Positions 1-8,451 of a DNA stretch of 64,000 nt are shown in pieces. Under the pieces are notes generated by a model, which searched no databases, was not told the origin of the DNA, and saw nothing but the letters and a program-made list of their open reading frames with translations. Source of the stretch: Gordonia asplenii (GTDB taxonomy: Bacteria > Actinomycetota > Actinomycetes > Mycobacteriales > Mycobacteriaceae); NCBI RefSeq assembly GCF_012933505.1, contig NZ_JABBNB010000032.1, positions 1 through 64,000 of the forward strand, read 5' to 3'. Position numbers and translations under genes: made by a program. Position 1 is the first letter of the stretch; each line of letters starts with the position of its first letter.

Positions 1-331
1 AGCAGCACCCGCAGCCGCATAACCTCAATCACCAGCCACAAGCTGAAAGGGACACCACCACACCACGATCCACAACCACACATCGAACCGCCACCACCAT
101 CGGCGCGCAGCACGCGCCGATGGCGGTAGGCGTGAACCTTCACCGGCCCTCACACCTCGCACCGGCGATCCCCCCGCCATTGATCTGCCGCGAGCCGGCT
201 GCTGGTGTCAAGACTGGACCCTGCGAGCGAGCGCACACGCTGGTATGCGGTCGGTGGGTGTGTTTGCCGGCCACTCCGATGTCCACCTCACCGCACAACC
301 CCAAACCACACTTGACAAACAACATAGAAGC
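1..331. other. Left edge, no recognisable gene
   Basis: No convincing complete gene is visible. The frame beginning at base 1 is open for 42 codons and stops at 127-129. Its product would be rich in His, Pro, Ser and Arg, so it could be the low-complexity C-terminal tail of a gene that starts outside the window, but nothing in it identifies a family. The rest is unassigned sequence up to the repeat module that starts at 332. Confidence 0.3.
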
Positions 332-539
332 GTCGAAACCTCTCAGCCACAACGACTTTCGATGATGCGCGCCAACATCGGCGATGACACCCGGCAAGTG
401 AGGCGTGTGCACCCTACGGGTGCGCACGCCTCGATGTTCGATAGCATCACAGTTCGGCAAGTGCGCTACCATCAAATGCATTGTGGTACCGGGGTTTCGA
501 CACCCTCGTCACTTCGACTCGGCTAGCGCCTCGCTCAGT
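332..539 (-). repeat. 209-bp interspersed module, copy 1
   Basis: This 208-base stretch is the reverse complement of 28323-28531 with only scattered differences. It begins GTCGAAACCTCTCAGCCAC and ends GGCTAGCGCCTCGCTCAGT. Its centre is a hairpin at 400-432 with 15-bp arms (GAGGCGTGTGCACCC and its partner) and a 3-base loop; the one non-complementary position would be a G.U wobble in RNA. No reading frame is conserved between the copies in a way that suggests a protein. It is therefore a non-coding mobile or structural repeat. The strand given is arbitrary (copy 2 is taken as plus). Confidence 0.85.
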
Positions 540-670
540 ACGGCGCGCTAGCGCTCCTCGCGGCTCAACCAGCGGATAGGGCCCGTCGTCGGTGGATCCA
601 GGTTGAGCCGGCTCAACCAGCGGGGCGCTCCGCGCGGCGAGTCGAAACAGTGAATCCTCAACCAGCGGGG
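540..670. repeat. Interspersed repeat arms (CTCAACCAGCGG family)
   Basis: Three copies of the arm CTCAACCAGCGG (or its partner CCGGTTGAGC) lie within 130 bases, at about 571, 618 and 658, with a GAGTCGAAAC half near 639. The stretch 547-602 resembles 28542-28594 in the same orientation, although the adjoining 209-bp modules are in opposite orientation. This is a member of the repeat family seen throughout the window. It lies immediately upstream of the first gene. Confidence 0.75.
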
Positions 671-725
671 ATGTCGTACCTCGGTGCCATTCTGTACACA
701 TGAACGAACAGCCTGGAGCGCGGCC

Positions 726-1256
726 GTGACTACGGCAGCCGGTGGGCCGCGCGGTGTGGCGTCGGCGATTTGGTCATTCGCCGCGCACGCGGTGCCGATC
801 GCGTTGTGCGTGGCGATCCCGTTTCGCGTGGCGTACTGGTTTGGCCTTCTCACCGCAGTGGGCACAGCGGCCCAGGTGGTGGTCTTCCTGTGCTGGGTCG
901 CGTACGTCGCGCATGAGCGTCTCGCACCGTTGTGCGTACGCTGCATCGATGCCGTGCCGGCGGATGCCCCAACTCAGGCGCGACGTCGTCGAAGAACTCT
1001 GCGACTGTTTCACTTCACCGTGAGTCCGCCCGGAATAGTGACGTTCGCCGTACTCCTGGTCGGGATGTGGACCTTGTCCGCGTTCCATCCGTCGAACTGG
1101 CTGTCGGCGCCGACCGACGTCTGGATGTTCGCGACAGTCTGGTCGGGCTGGGTGCACCACCGCTTGCGGCCGTGGTGTCCGTACTGCGACTGGGAAGACG
1201 GCGGGTATGTCGAGGAGTCGCCCGACCCTATCCCGCGCGACTCCACGAGACGCTGA
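726..1256 (+). CDS. Small membrane protein with CxxC-type cysteine pairs
   Basis: A protein of 176 residues. GGAG at 714-717 stands eight bases before GTG 726, so this start is preferred to the in-frame GTG at 684. The sequence shows three or four hydrophobic segments: roughly residues 10-30 and 34-60, then 100-120 and 128-145. Two cysteine pairs flank the membrane region: LCVRC after the first hairpin and WCPYCDWEDGG near the C-terminus, both expected on the same face. The pairs could bind metal or form disulfides. I do not recognise the family. The gene stands alone between repeats upstream and a convergent hydrolase gene downstream. Confidence 0.65.
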   Translation: MTTAAGGPRGVASAIWSFAAHAVPIALCVAIPFRVAYWFGLLTAVGTAAQVVVFLCWVAYVAHERLAPLCVRCIDAVPADAPTQARRRRRTLRLFHFTVSPPGIVTFAVLLVGMWTLSAFHPSNWLSAPTDVWMFATVWSGWVHHRLRPWCPYCDWEDGGYVEESPDPIPRDSTRR

Positions 1257-1348
1257 CGCTGATGCTCGCGGCCGACGCCGCCGCGGTTACCGCCAGCACC
1301 GACGGCCAGGCGCCGATCTTCTTGACGCTGATCAGAACGGCGCCGCGC

Positions 1349-2479
1349 CTACCCGAGCGCCTCGAACGCCGCCGACAGGTAGGCCGCGGCGCGGTCGGAT
1401 CCGATGATGCCGGGTGCCATCTTGTTCATCACGTACGAGATGGTGGTCTTCTTCTCGGGGATCATCACGGTCAGCGAACCGCCCCAGCCGCCCCAGAAAC
1501 AGATCCGTTCGTCGGGGATGTAGGGGAGGGTCTGCGGTTCGGGCAGACCGAAGCCGATGCCCCAGCGCAGTGGCACGGCCAGCACGAGGTCGACGCCGCG
1601 GTACTGCTCGTCGAAGATGCGGTCGATGGTCGCCGACGAGAGGGTCAGCGGTCCGACCGAACCCCGCGAGATCAGGGACAGGGTGCCGACCAGCCCGCGT
1701 GCGTTGGTGTGACCGTTGAGGGCGCCCATGTCGGCACGGCGCCACGCGACGGTGTTGGCGGCCTCGGCGGTTGCCGCCGGCCCGGTGAACGTCTTCATCA
1801 TCGGTGAGGCCGGATCGAGACTCTCGAAGTCGATCGGCAGCGGTGGCGGCGGGATGATCTCGGCGATCCGCGCGTCGTCGTCGGGTCCGGCGCCGATCTG
1901 CAGGTCGGTCCCCAGCGGACCGGAGATCTCTTCGGCCACAAACGCTTTCAAGTGTTTGCCGGTCACCCGCCGGATGACCTCGCCGAGTAGGTGACCCTGA
2001 TTCTGTGCGTGATAGCCCGACGCCGTGCCCGGCTCCCACCACGGTGCTTGAGCGGCGAGCCGTGACGTCGAGAGGTCCCAGTCGTACATGTCCTCGACGG
2101 CGAACGGCTGATCCCATCCGGATACACCGGATGTGTGCGACATGAGCTGTGCGACGGTGATGTCCTGCTTGCCGTTGGCGGCGAACTCGGGCCAGTAGCG
2201 AGCGACGGGGGCGTCGAGGTCGACGAGCCCGCGGTCGACGCAGAGCAGTATCGCGAGTGCGGTGATCTCCTTCGTCGTCGACCAGACGTTGACGATGGTG
2301 TCCGATTCCCACGGCAACGTTCTCGCGGCATCACGGTGACCGCCCCAGAGGTCGACTACGGTCTCACCGTCGACATCGATCGCGAGGGCCGCACCGAGCT
2401 CCTCGCCGGAGTCGATGGTGGCGGCGAACGTGTCGCGCAGGGCGTCGAAGCGGGCGTCGTTGTGTCCGTTGACAGTCAT
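1349..2479 (-). CDS. Class C beta-lactamase-like serine hydrolase (esterase)
   Basis: A protein of 376 residues of the beta-lactamase/EstB family, probably an esterase or peptidase in the cytoplasm, since no signal peptide is visible. The catalytic tetrad begins at STTK (SxxK, Ser nucleophile and general-base Lys) around residue 67, and a YHAQNQG segment near residue 155 supplies the Tyr motif. HTSGVSGW between them is typical of the family. An in-frame ATG four codons upstream (2491) is possible, but AGGAG lies just before ATG 2479, which I prefer. The substrate is unknown. The gene converges on the membrane-protein gene and is not obviously part of an operon. Confidence 0.85.
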   Translation of the reverse strand: MTVNGHNDARFDALRDTFAATIDSGEELGAALAIDVDGETVVDLWGGHRDAARTLPWESDTIVNVWSTTKEITALAILLCVDRGLVDLDAPVARYWPEFAANGKQDITVAQLMSHTSGVSGWDQPFAVEDMYDWDLSTSRLAAQAPWWEPGTASGYHAQNQGHLLGEVIRRVTGKHLKAFVAEEISGPLGTDLQIGAGPDDDARIAEIIPPPPLPIDFESLDPASPMMKTFTGPAATAEAANTVAWRRADMGALNGHTNARGLVGTLSLISRGSVGPLTLSSATIDRIFDEQYRGVDLVLAVPLRWGIGFGLPEPQTLPYIPDERICFWGGWGGSLTVMIPEKKTTISYVMNKMAPGIIGSDRAAAYLSAAFEALG

Positions 2480-2787
2480 GGGTCTCCTCATCTGTTCACC
2501 ATCGACTGCGATGAGATCGCCGACTCAGACTAAGACGCCCGCCCTTCCACCATCGGCGAATCGGGAGCTTGCGTCACGCTGCGCCGACCGGCGCACCAAC
2601 CACGTCGCGCCGTCAAGGAATGTCACGACTGAAGGGGCGTGGGCAACCCCGCTGTACGGGAGTGCAGTCGGGGTGAGTGGAAGGTGAGTGGAAACTGTCT
2701 GCTCACCGCCGCCGGGGTGAATGTTCCCCCGCCGGTGGTGACGGGGCAGAGTGCAATCGGCCACTCGTGACCGGTGCGCCCTCGCGT

Positions 2788-3471
2788 TCAGCGCAGGTGG
2801 GTCCCCAGGATCGACGCCAGCTGGGCGTCGAAGACCAGACGCGGCGCCCCGAAGGTGTCGGCGCCGAATCCGCCGAACACCTCCTGCCCGACCGCGCCGA
2901 CCAGCCAAGTCCACACGCATAACGCGTAGGCGAACTGCGAGTCGGACAGGTCGAGGTCGAGCTCGTTGCGAATGCGACCGAAGTCGTCGGTCAAGTCGGC
3001 GTCGACGTCGTCGTCCGCGGTGAATGCGCCCGCGGCGTTCGCGTCGGCCAGGATGGTGATCAGGGCGATCATCACCCTCGTTCCGGGTTCGCCGGTGCGT
3101 TCGGGCGGTGCATCGTACCCGGGCACCGGCGAACCGTAGAGCAGCGCGTACTGCGACGGATGCACCACGGACCACGCTCTGAACGCGTGCGCCAGCACCT
3201 CGAGGCGGCGGCGATGGGTGCCGTCCGCGGCGTCGCACAGCGCGGCGTTGACCGCGTCGGCGAGTTCGCCGAAGGCCTCGACGACGAGGCGGGTGAGCAA
3301 TTCGTCGCGGCTTTCGACGTACCGGTAGACCGCCGACGACACCATGTTCAATTCCCGGGCGATGGCACGCAGGGACAATGCGGCCGCGCCGACGGTGGCG
3401 AGCTGTTCGCGGCCCAGGGTCAGGATCTGCGCTTCGATCGCCAGGCGTTTGCGCGCACGGGGAGTCGTCAT
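2788..3471 (-). CDS. TetR/AcrR family repressor
   Basis: A protein of 227 residues with an N-terminal TetR helix-turn-helix (about residues 13-60, containing LSLRAIARELNMVSSAVYRYV) and a C-terminal ligand domain of the WHG/TetR_C_13 type. The frame continues 20 codons upstream, but ATG 3471 begins at MTTPRARKR, which fits the family; the upstream codons would run through the operator. It is divergent from the deazaflavin-type oxidoreductase at 3589. Two matching inverted repeats in the spacer suggest that it represses itself and its neighbour. The ligand is unknown. Confidence 0.9.
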   Translation of the reverse strand: MTTPRARKRLAIEAQILTLGREQLATVGAAALSLRAIARELNMVSSAVYRYVESRDELLTRLVVEAFGELADAVNAALCDAADGTHRRRLEVLAHAFRAWSVVHPSQYALLYGSPVPGYDAPPERTGEPGTRVMIALITILADANAAGAFTADDDVDADLTDDFGRIRNELDLDLSDSQFAYALCVWTWLVGAVGQEVFGGFGADTFGAPRLVFDAQLASILGTHLR

Positions 3472-3493
3472 GTCGATCAGTATCGCACGATTG

Positions 3494-3553
3494 AGAGCAC
3501 TGCTCTTGCATTCGCGCGACCAGACGTGCATACTTTAACGAGAGCAGTGCTCA
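3494..3553. promoter_or_regulatory. Paired operator for the divergent TetR regulator
   Basis: Two near-identical inverted repeats, AGAGCACTGCTCT at 3494-3506 and AGAGCAGTGCTCA at 3541-3553, lie 47 bp apart in the divergent spacer. Each has the form GAGCA-N-TGCTC. Their position just upstream of both start codons fits autoregulation by the adjacent TetR protein. The assignment is from position and symmetry only. Confidence 0.7.
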
Positions 3554-3588
3554 CAGTTTGTCCGATGCTTCGACGAAAGGGCCTACCG

Positions 3589-4050
3589 ATGACTACCGGC
3601 CACTACCACTCCGCTTCCAGTCCCGTAGAGCGAGGCTTCAATTCGGCCGTTCGCTGGCTCGCCGACCACGGCGTCAACCTCGCGGGGGCGCAGGCACTCA
3701 CCGTCTACGGCCGCAAGACCGGCAACCCGCAGCGGATTCCGGTCAATCCGATCAGCTTCGACGGCCGGGAATACCTGGTCTCGCCGCGCGGGAACACGCA
3801 GTGGGCGCGCAATGCGCGAGTCAATACCACCGCCGAGCTCAAGCGTGGACGCAAGCAGCGCCAGGTGGCGCTGACCGAGGTCTCCGACGCCGACGTGAAG
3901 ACCGCGGTCATCTCCGACTATCTGCGTCGGTGGGGATGGGAGGTGGGGCGCCTGCTGCCCGACGGCCTCGCGCCAGACTCCGACGAGGCGACGCTGCGGG
4001 CGCATCTCGATGACCTTCCGGTCTTCACGGTCACTACCATGGCGGGGTGA
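3589..4050 (+). CDS. Deazaflavin (F420)-dependent nitroreductase-family protein
   Basis: A protein of 153 residues of the split beta-barrel DUF385/deazaflavin-dependent oxidoreductase family. Typical segments are [19 protein letters not shown] and [14 protein letters not shown], as in the mycobacterial Ddn-like proteins that use reduced F420. ATG 3589 follows AAAGG by eight bases. Its stop overlaps the start of the polymerase IV gene (GTGA), so the two are translationally coupled. It is divergent from a TetR gene that probably controls it, which suggests a response to a xenobiotic or redox-active compound. The substrate cannot be read from the sequence. Confidence 0.85.
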   Translation: MTTGHYHSASSPVERGFNSAVRWLADHGVNLAGAQALTVYGRKTGNPQRIPVNPISFDGREYLVSPRGNTQWARNARVNTTAELKRGRKQRQVALTEVSDADVKTAVISDYLRRWGWEVGRLLPDGLAPDSDEATLRAHLDDLPVFTVTTMAG

Positions 4051-5426
4051 GTTTCGACGCCGCCGAGTCCAGCGCGCGGTGGGTGCTGCACCTGGACATG
4101 GACGCGTTCTTCGCTTCGGTGGAGGAGTTGACCCGCCCGACGCTCGCCGGCCGTCCGGTCCTCGTCGGCGGCCTCGGTGGTCGCGGCGTGGTCGCGGGGG
4201 CGAGCTACGCTGCGCGCGAATTCGGTGCCCGGTCGGCGATGCCGATGCATCAGGCGCGGCGCCTGGTGGGGGCCGGTGCGGTGGTGCTACCACCGCGGGG
4301 ATCGGTGTACCGGGTGGCCTCCCAGCGGGTGTTCGCCATTGTGCGCGAAGCGATTCCGACCATCGAGATGCTGTCGTTCGACGAGGCGTTCGGTGAACCG
4401 GCCGAGTTGGCCGGGGCCGCCGCGGGGGAGGTCGTCGCTTTCGCGGAGCGACTGCGCGCCCAGATCTACCGGCAGACGGGACTGACCGCTTCGGTCGGCT
4501 TGGGCAGCGGCAAACAGATCGCGAAGATCGCCTCCGGGATGGCCAAACCCGATGGGGTGATGGCGATCACACCGTCGCAGCAGTTGTCCTTCCTGCACGA
4601 ACTGCCGGTGCGCAAGCTCTGGGGAATCGGACCGGTGTCGGGAGATCGGTTGGCGCGGTTGGGAATCGACACCATCGGCGACTTCGCGGCGATGTCGCCG
4701 GTCGAGGTGTCCTCGGTGCTGGGTGCGACGATCGGGCCCGCCCTGCACGCGTTGGCGCAGGGCGTCGACGACCGGCCCGTCGCCGAGCGGGCGTCGGCCA
4801 AGCAGATCAGCTCGGAGACCACACTGGCGCGCGACATCGTCGACCTGCCGTCGCTTCGACGCGAGGTCACCAAGATCGCGGCCGACGCACATCGTCGGCT
4901 GCTGTCCGACGGGCGCGGCGCGCGCACCATCGTCGTCAAGCTCAAGCGCTCGGACATGTCGATCCTGACCAGGTCGGCAACCCTGCCCGGAGCGTCGGTC
5001 GACGCGGACGTTCTCACCGCCGCGGCGCAGCGCCTCGTCCTCGATCCGATGCAGATCGGACCGATCCGCCTCGTCGGTGTCGGCTTCTCCGGGTTGACCG
5101 CGGTGGAACAGTTCTCCCTGGAGTTCGGACTCGGTGATCTCAGCGCGCCGGAAGAGCTGATCGACACCGCGCCGTCGCCCGACGATGCGCCCGACGATGT
5201 GGTCGGCGAGCTACTCGCCGACGACGTGGCGCCCGACGATTGGCCGACCGGACTCGATGTGGTCCACCCCGACTACGGGCACGGCTGGGTTCAGGGCAGT
5301 GGGCACAGCGTCGTCACGGTGCGGTTCGAGACCCGGGCGACCGGGCCCGGCCGCGCGGTGACCTTCCGTCTGCCGGTCGACGAGTTGAGGCGTGCGGATC
5401 CCTTGGACAGTCTGGGCTGGACGTAG
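4047..5426 (+). CDS. dinB: DNA polymerase IV (Y family)
   Basis: A translesion polymerase of 459 residues. The first acidic motif is [14 protein letters not shown], the second is the catalytic pair in LSFDEAFGE, and the helix-hairpin-helix region is [18 protein letters not shown] possible sliding-clamp motif, QFSLEF, lies near residue 357, and an acidic linker and extra C-terminal module of about 90 residues follow it. GTG 4047 overlaps the preceding stop, so it is coupled to the F420-type enzyme. The 3' end overlaps the convergent GGDEF gene by 113 bp. It corresponds in position to dinX (Rv1537). Confidence 0.93.
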   Translation: MSFDAAESSARWVLHLDMDAFFASVEELTRPTLAGRPVLVGGLGGRGVVAGASYAAREFGARSAMPMHQARRLVGAGAVVLPPRGSVYRVASQRVFAIVREAIPTIEMLSFDEAFGEPAELAGAAAGEVVAFAERLRAQIYRQTGLTASVGLGSGKQIAKIASGMAKPDGVMAITPSQQLSFLHELPVRKLWGIGPVSGDRLARLGIDTIGDFAAMSPVEVSSVLGATIGPALHALAQGVDDRPVAERASAKQISSETTLARDIVDLPSLRREVTKIAADAHRRLLSDGRGARTIVVKLKRSDMSILTRSATLPGASVDADVLTAAAQRLVLDPMQIGPIRLVGVGFSGLTAVEQFSLEFGLGDLSAPEELIDTAPSPDDAPDDVVGELLADDVAPDDWPTGLDVVHPDYGHGWVQGSGHSVVTVRFETRATGPGRAVTFRLPVDELRRADPLDSLGWT

Positions 5427-6525
5427 TCGGCTCCGACTGCGACGAGTCGGCCTGGCGGACGCGGTTGCCGCCGTCGCGCTTGGCCCGATACATCTGCCGG
5501 TCGGCCGAATTCATCAAGGCGTGCACGACGACGACCAGGTCGGACTCGATGCTCGGACCGCCCACGCGTGTCGACGCGCACGCGGCGCCGATGCTCGCGG
5601 TGATGCCCCACCGGTTGTCCGCGATCCCGCTGCGGTGGCGTTCGGCGAGGTCGAGGGCGGCGTCGGGGGTGCCGACGAGCACGACCACGAATTCCTCGCC
5701 GCCTATTCGGCCGCGCAGTTGCCCCTCGCTGCCGAGCAGCGTCGCGCCCACGTGCCGCAGGACGTCGTCGCCCACCGCATGACCCTCGGTGTCGTTGAGA
5801 TGTTTGAAATCGTCGAGATCGATCAGCATCACGTTCACGGTGACCACGGCGTCGGTGTCGAACGTGCGGACCAGGCGGTCGAGCGCCTTGTCGAACCCGC
5901 GGCGGTTGAGCAGTTGAGTCAGTGAGTCGACGTCGGAGTTCTGCGCGTCGAGCTGCATCACCGGAATCAAGGTGATGAGCAGCAGCGGCAGCAACACCGT
6001 GTTGCCGATCAGGCTGACCGTGAGCATGGTCGCGACGATGGGGTCGGTCGCCGCGCCCAGCCGCACGCCCGCCACGACGATCACGACGATGGCTACCGCG
6101 ACTACCGCGACCAGCGCCCGGGCGCCGTGCAGCGTCGCCACGTAGCCGGCCAGAAATGCGAAGGCACCCGCCCCCGACAGGGCCACCCACGGATTGGACA
6201 CCGCGAAGGATTGCAGCGTGATCGCGCATCCGATTCCGGCGACGATCCAATACGACTGTCGTTGCGTCGGCCACCGGAGAAGCCAGAACACGCCGATCAG
6301 CAGGGTGACGCCATTGCCGATCAGCGACACGGTCCGCGTGACGTCGGAAGCGGGCCCGGAATAGCTGGCCAGCATCGCCAAACCGATGACGGTGAACCCG
6401 ATCACGGCTACGCCCATCGAGATGCGGGCGAAAGAGTGCAACCGGCGCGCGGCGATGTAGTCGGTCATCGACGCGAATCGGTCGGGTTGGTGCCACAGAT
6501 GAGCCAGCTGAGTCAGCAGTGACAT
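5314..6525 (-). CDS. Membrane-bound GGDEF protein, probable diguanylate cyclase
   Basis: A protein of 403 residues with about six hydrophobic segments between residues 35 and 195, followed by a GGDEF domain that begins [13 protein letters not shown] and carries the active-site loop [10 protein letters not shown]. The GGEEF form is compatible with cyclic di-GMP synthesis. No RxxD inhibitory site is evident just upstream of the loop. ATG 6525 follows GAGGAA by a few bases. The C-terminal tail (about 40 residues, rich in Arg, Ser and Pro) is encoded antisense to the 3' end of dinB and is probably not conserved. Confidence 0.88.
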   Translation of the reverse strand: MSLLTQLAHLWHQPDRFASMTDYIAARRLHSFARISMGVAVIGFTVIGLAMLASYSGPASDVTRTVSLIGNGVTLLIGVFWLLRWPTQRQSYWIVAGIGCAITLQSFAVSNPWVALSGAGAFAFLAGYVATLHGARALVAVVAVAIVVIVVAGVRLGAATDPIVATMLTVSLIGNTVLLPLLLITLIPVMQLDAQNSDVDSLTQLLNRRGFDKALDRLVRTFDTDAVVTVNVMLIDLDDFKHLNDTEGHAVGDDVLRHVGATLLGSEGQLRGRIGGEEFVVVLVGTPDAALDLAERHRSGIADNRWGITASIGAACASTRVGGPSIESDLVVVVHALMNSADRQMYRAKRDGGNRVRQADSSQSEPTTSSPDCPRDPHASTRRPADGRSPRGRARSPGSRTAP

Positions 6526-6590
6526 CGGCACTTCCTCGGGTGGACGGCGCGGTCACCGTGCGCGGCCGAGCACATTCTCGAAAGCAAAGT

Positions 6591-7571
6591 TTATCGCACG
6601 GCGGTGTGCAGTCGCCGGTTGTCGTGCACCGGTCCCGACCTCGCGAAGAACTCGCCGACGGCCCCGCGACCGGCGCCGGAGGACAGCAAACCGAGCAGTG
6701 CCATCCGCGCTTGCGGGGCGCGCAACCACGTGGAGAGTATTGCTCCGGCGTCGAGGAGGTCGACGGCGCCGCCGCCCCCGCCGTACACCGCGGTCACCTC
6801 GCCGTAGGGCACCCGCGAAGTGACCACGACGGTCACCCCGCGCTGCACCGCCCGTGCGACGGCGGCGGTCACGTCGGGGTGGGTGTTGCCAGAACCGGTG
6901 GCGGACAACACGATTGCGGCCGCGTCGAGTGCCGCGGCGTCGACGATGCGGGGATTCACGCCGGGATACAGACTCAGTGACTCCACCCTGGGGACGACGG
7001 TGCGGGTCGTCCGCGGCAGCGTCGGTCGGCCCAACTCGGGGTGCACGACGTCGAACGCCGGTACCTCGGAGGTGCTGATCTTGAGCAGTCCGCGCGCGGG
7101 CAGCAGCGCCCCGCCCATCGCGACGACGACGCCCCGCCCGCGCGAGTCGGGGTCGGCGGCGCAGGCGAGGGCGCCGGCGAGATTCGCGGGCCCGTCGGCG
7201 GTGGGGGAGTCGTCGGTGAATTGGGCACCGGTGAACACCACCGGCCGCGGATCGTCGGCGTACAGGTCGACGAGGAACGCGCTCTCCTCCATGGTGTCGG
7301 TGCCGTGCGTCACGACCACGCCGAGCACGGCGTCGTCGGTCAGGGCGCCGGTCACGGCGTCGACGATGCGGAACTGGTCGTCGACGCACATCGCCGAGGA
7401 GTCGAGGGACATCAGGTCGACGATGCGCACCGGTGCGGAGCCGATGCCGGCTCGCCCCAGCAGATCGTCGCCGGTCAGGGCGGGTATCGCGCCCGTGGCG
7501 CCGCGTCGCGAGGCGACCGTCCCGCCGGTGGTGATCACGACGATGTGCGGCTCCCCGCCGACTGCTGGCAT
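6591..7571 (-). CDS. ansA: L-asparaginase
   Basis: A protein of 326 residues that hydrolyses asparagine to aspartate and ammonia. Both nucleophile regions are present: ITTGGTVASR at residues 12-22 and VVTHGTDTMEESAF near residues 86-100. No signal peptide is visible, so the enzyme is expected in the cytoplasm. The position beside dinB and before lspA matches ansA (Rv1538c) in M. tuberculosis. No clear Shine-Dalgarno precedes the ATG, so the message may have a very short leader. Confidence 0.92.
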   Translation of the reverse strand: MPAVGGEPHIVVITTGGTVASRRGATGAIPALTGDDLLGRAGIGSAPVRIVDLMSLDSSAMCVDDQFRIVDAVTGALTDDAVLGVVVTHGTDTMEESAFLVDLYADDPRPVVFTGAQFTDDSPTADGPANLAGALACAADPDSRGRGVVVAMGGALLPARGLLKISTSEVPAFDVVHPELGRPTLPRTTRTVVPRVESLSLYPGVNPRIVDAAALDAAAIVLSATGSGNTHPDVTAAVARAVQRGVTVVVTSRVPYGEVTAVYGGGGGAVDLLDAGAILSTWLRAPQARMALLGLLSSGAGRGAVGEFFARSGPVHDNRRLHTAVR

Positions 7572-7704
7572 TGCACTAGGTTGGCTGTGGCAATGCTTAA
7601 CGTCAAGCGTTGGTGCTCTCAGGATCGTTTGGCATAGTGGTAGCTCGTGTTCGCACCGACGGTGGTGCGTCCGGCTTTAGTTCACGACAGTAAGGGACGA
7701 GATC

Positions 7705-8274
7705 TTGAGGTTTGCGAAGTTTGTCGCGGCTGCGGCGGTACTCGGTGCGGTCACCGCGGTGTCCGCGTGCGGTTCCAGTGACTCCAATGACGCCCCACTT
7801 CCGTCGACCACGGCATCGAGCGCGACCACGACGTCGTCGACCGCCGCGGCGAGCACCGACGGCATCACCGGAATCAACGACCCCAACAAGCGGCCCACGG
7901 TAGCGGTGCTCAACACCATGCTGGAGACGGCGCTGAACCCCAAGGTTCCGGCCAGTGAGCGTCAGCAGCTGGTCCAGGGCTCGGAGAAGGACCCGCAGGC
8001 CTTCGCCAAACTGGACAAGGCGGTGGCCGAGAACAAGGGCGTCACCTACAAGATCATTCCGCCGGTGATCCCGGCCGGCCCGAAGAAGGCCACCGTCAAG
8101 GTGCGCGTCAAGCTGCCCGACAACCCGGTCACCAACGTCGAGGCCGGCATCGTGTTCGACGGCGGCCGCTGGAAGCTGTCCAATGGCACCGTGTGCGCCC
8201 TGATGAGCTCCGGCAACGTGAAGTCGGCGATGTGCCCGTCGACCGCGTCGACCTCGGCGAAGCCGACGAGTTAG
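7705..8274 (+). CDS. MTB12-like secreted lipoprotein
   Basis: A protein of 189 residues starting at TTG 7705, with AAGGGA seven bases upstream. The first 21 residues form a signal peptide ending in a lipobox (TAVSAC), followed by a Ser/Thr/Ala-rich linker to about residue 60. The globular part, from PTVAVLNTMLETALNP to the C-terminus, resembles the low-molecular-weight antigen MTB12 family of mycobacteria: a charged helical start, then alternating beta strands ending near FDGGRWKLSNGTVC. The function is unknown; family members are exported. The stop codon lies in the first unit of a 23-bp tandem repeat. The family call is from recall of the pattern. Confidence 0.75.
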   Translation: MRFAKFVAAAAVLGAVTAVSACGSSDSNDAPLPSTTASSATTTSSTAAASTDGITGINDPNKRPTVAVLNTMLETALNPKVPASERQQLVQGSEKDPQAFAKLDKAVAENKGVTYKIIPPVIPAGPKKATVKVRVKLPDNPVTNVEAGIVFDGGRWKLSNGTVCALMSSGNVKSAMCPSTASTSAKPTS

Positions 8275-8347
8275 TTCTGGCGAAGCCGACGAGCTAGTTC
8301 TGGCGAAGCCGACCAGTTAGTTCTGGCGAAGCCGACCGGTTAATTCT
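8256..8347 (+). repeat. 23-bp tandem repeat, four units
   Basis: Four units of the form GGCGAAGCCGACGAGTTAG plus four bases start at 8256, 8279, 8302 and 8325. The first unit is coding: it encodes the last residues and stop codon of the lipoprotein gene. The other three are downstream copies. This suggests slippage duplication of the gene end, placed directly before the terminator. Confidence 0.9.
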
Positions 8348-8389
8348 GACAGCAACGGCCCCACCCCCTCGGGTGGGGCCGTTGCTGTC
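8348..8389. terminator. Bidirectional terminator hairpin
   Basis: A perfect 19-bp stem, left arm GACAGCAACGGCCCCACCC (8348-8366), encloses the four-base loop CCTC. The right arm ends at 8389. It sits between two convergent lipoprotein genes (7705-8274 plus, 8452-9390 minus), so it can serve both. The flanks lack a clear T-run, as is common in high-GC actinobacteria. Confidence 0.9.
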
Positions 8390-8451
8390 TCGCCTGCGCT
8401 GATTCGTCCGCTGTGCCCGCGCGTGGCAGGAGATCGGGCAGGTCACCGAGA

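Noticed and set aside
245-526. Short protein shared between 245-526 (plus) and 28184-28555 (minus)
   Set aside because: The similarity comes from the shared DNA module. The two frames diverge after the central hairpin by an indel, so no protein is conserved.
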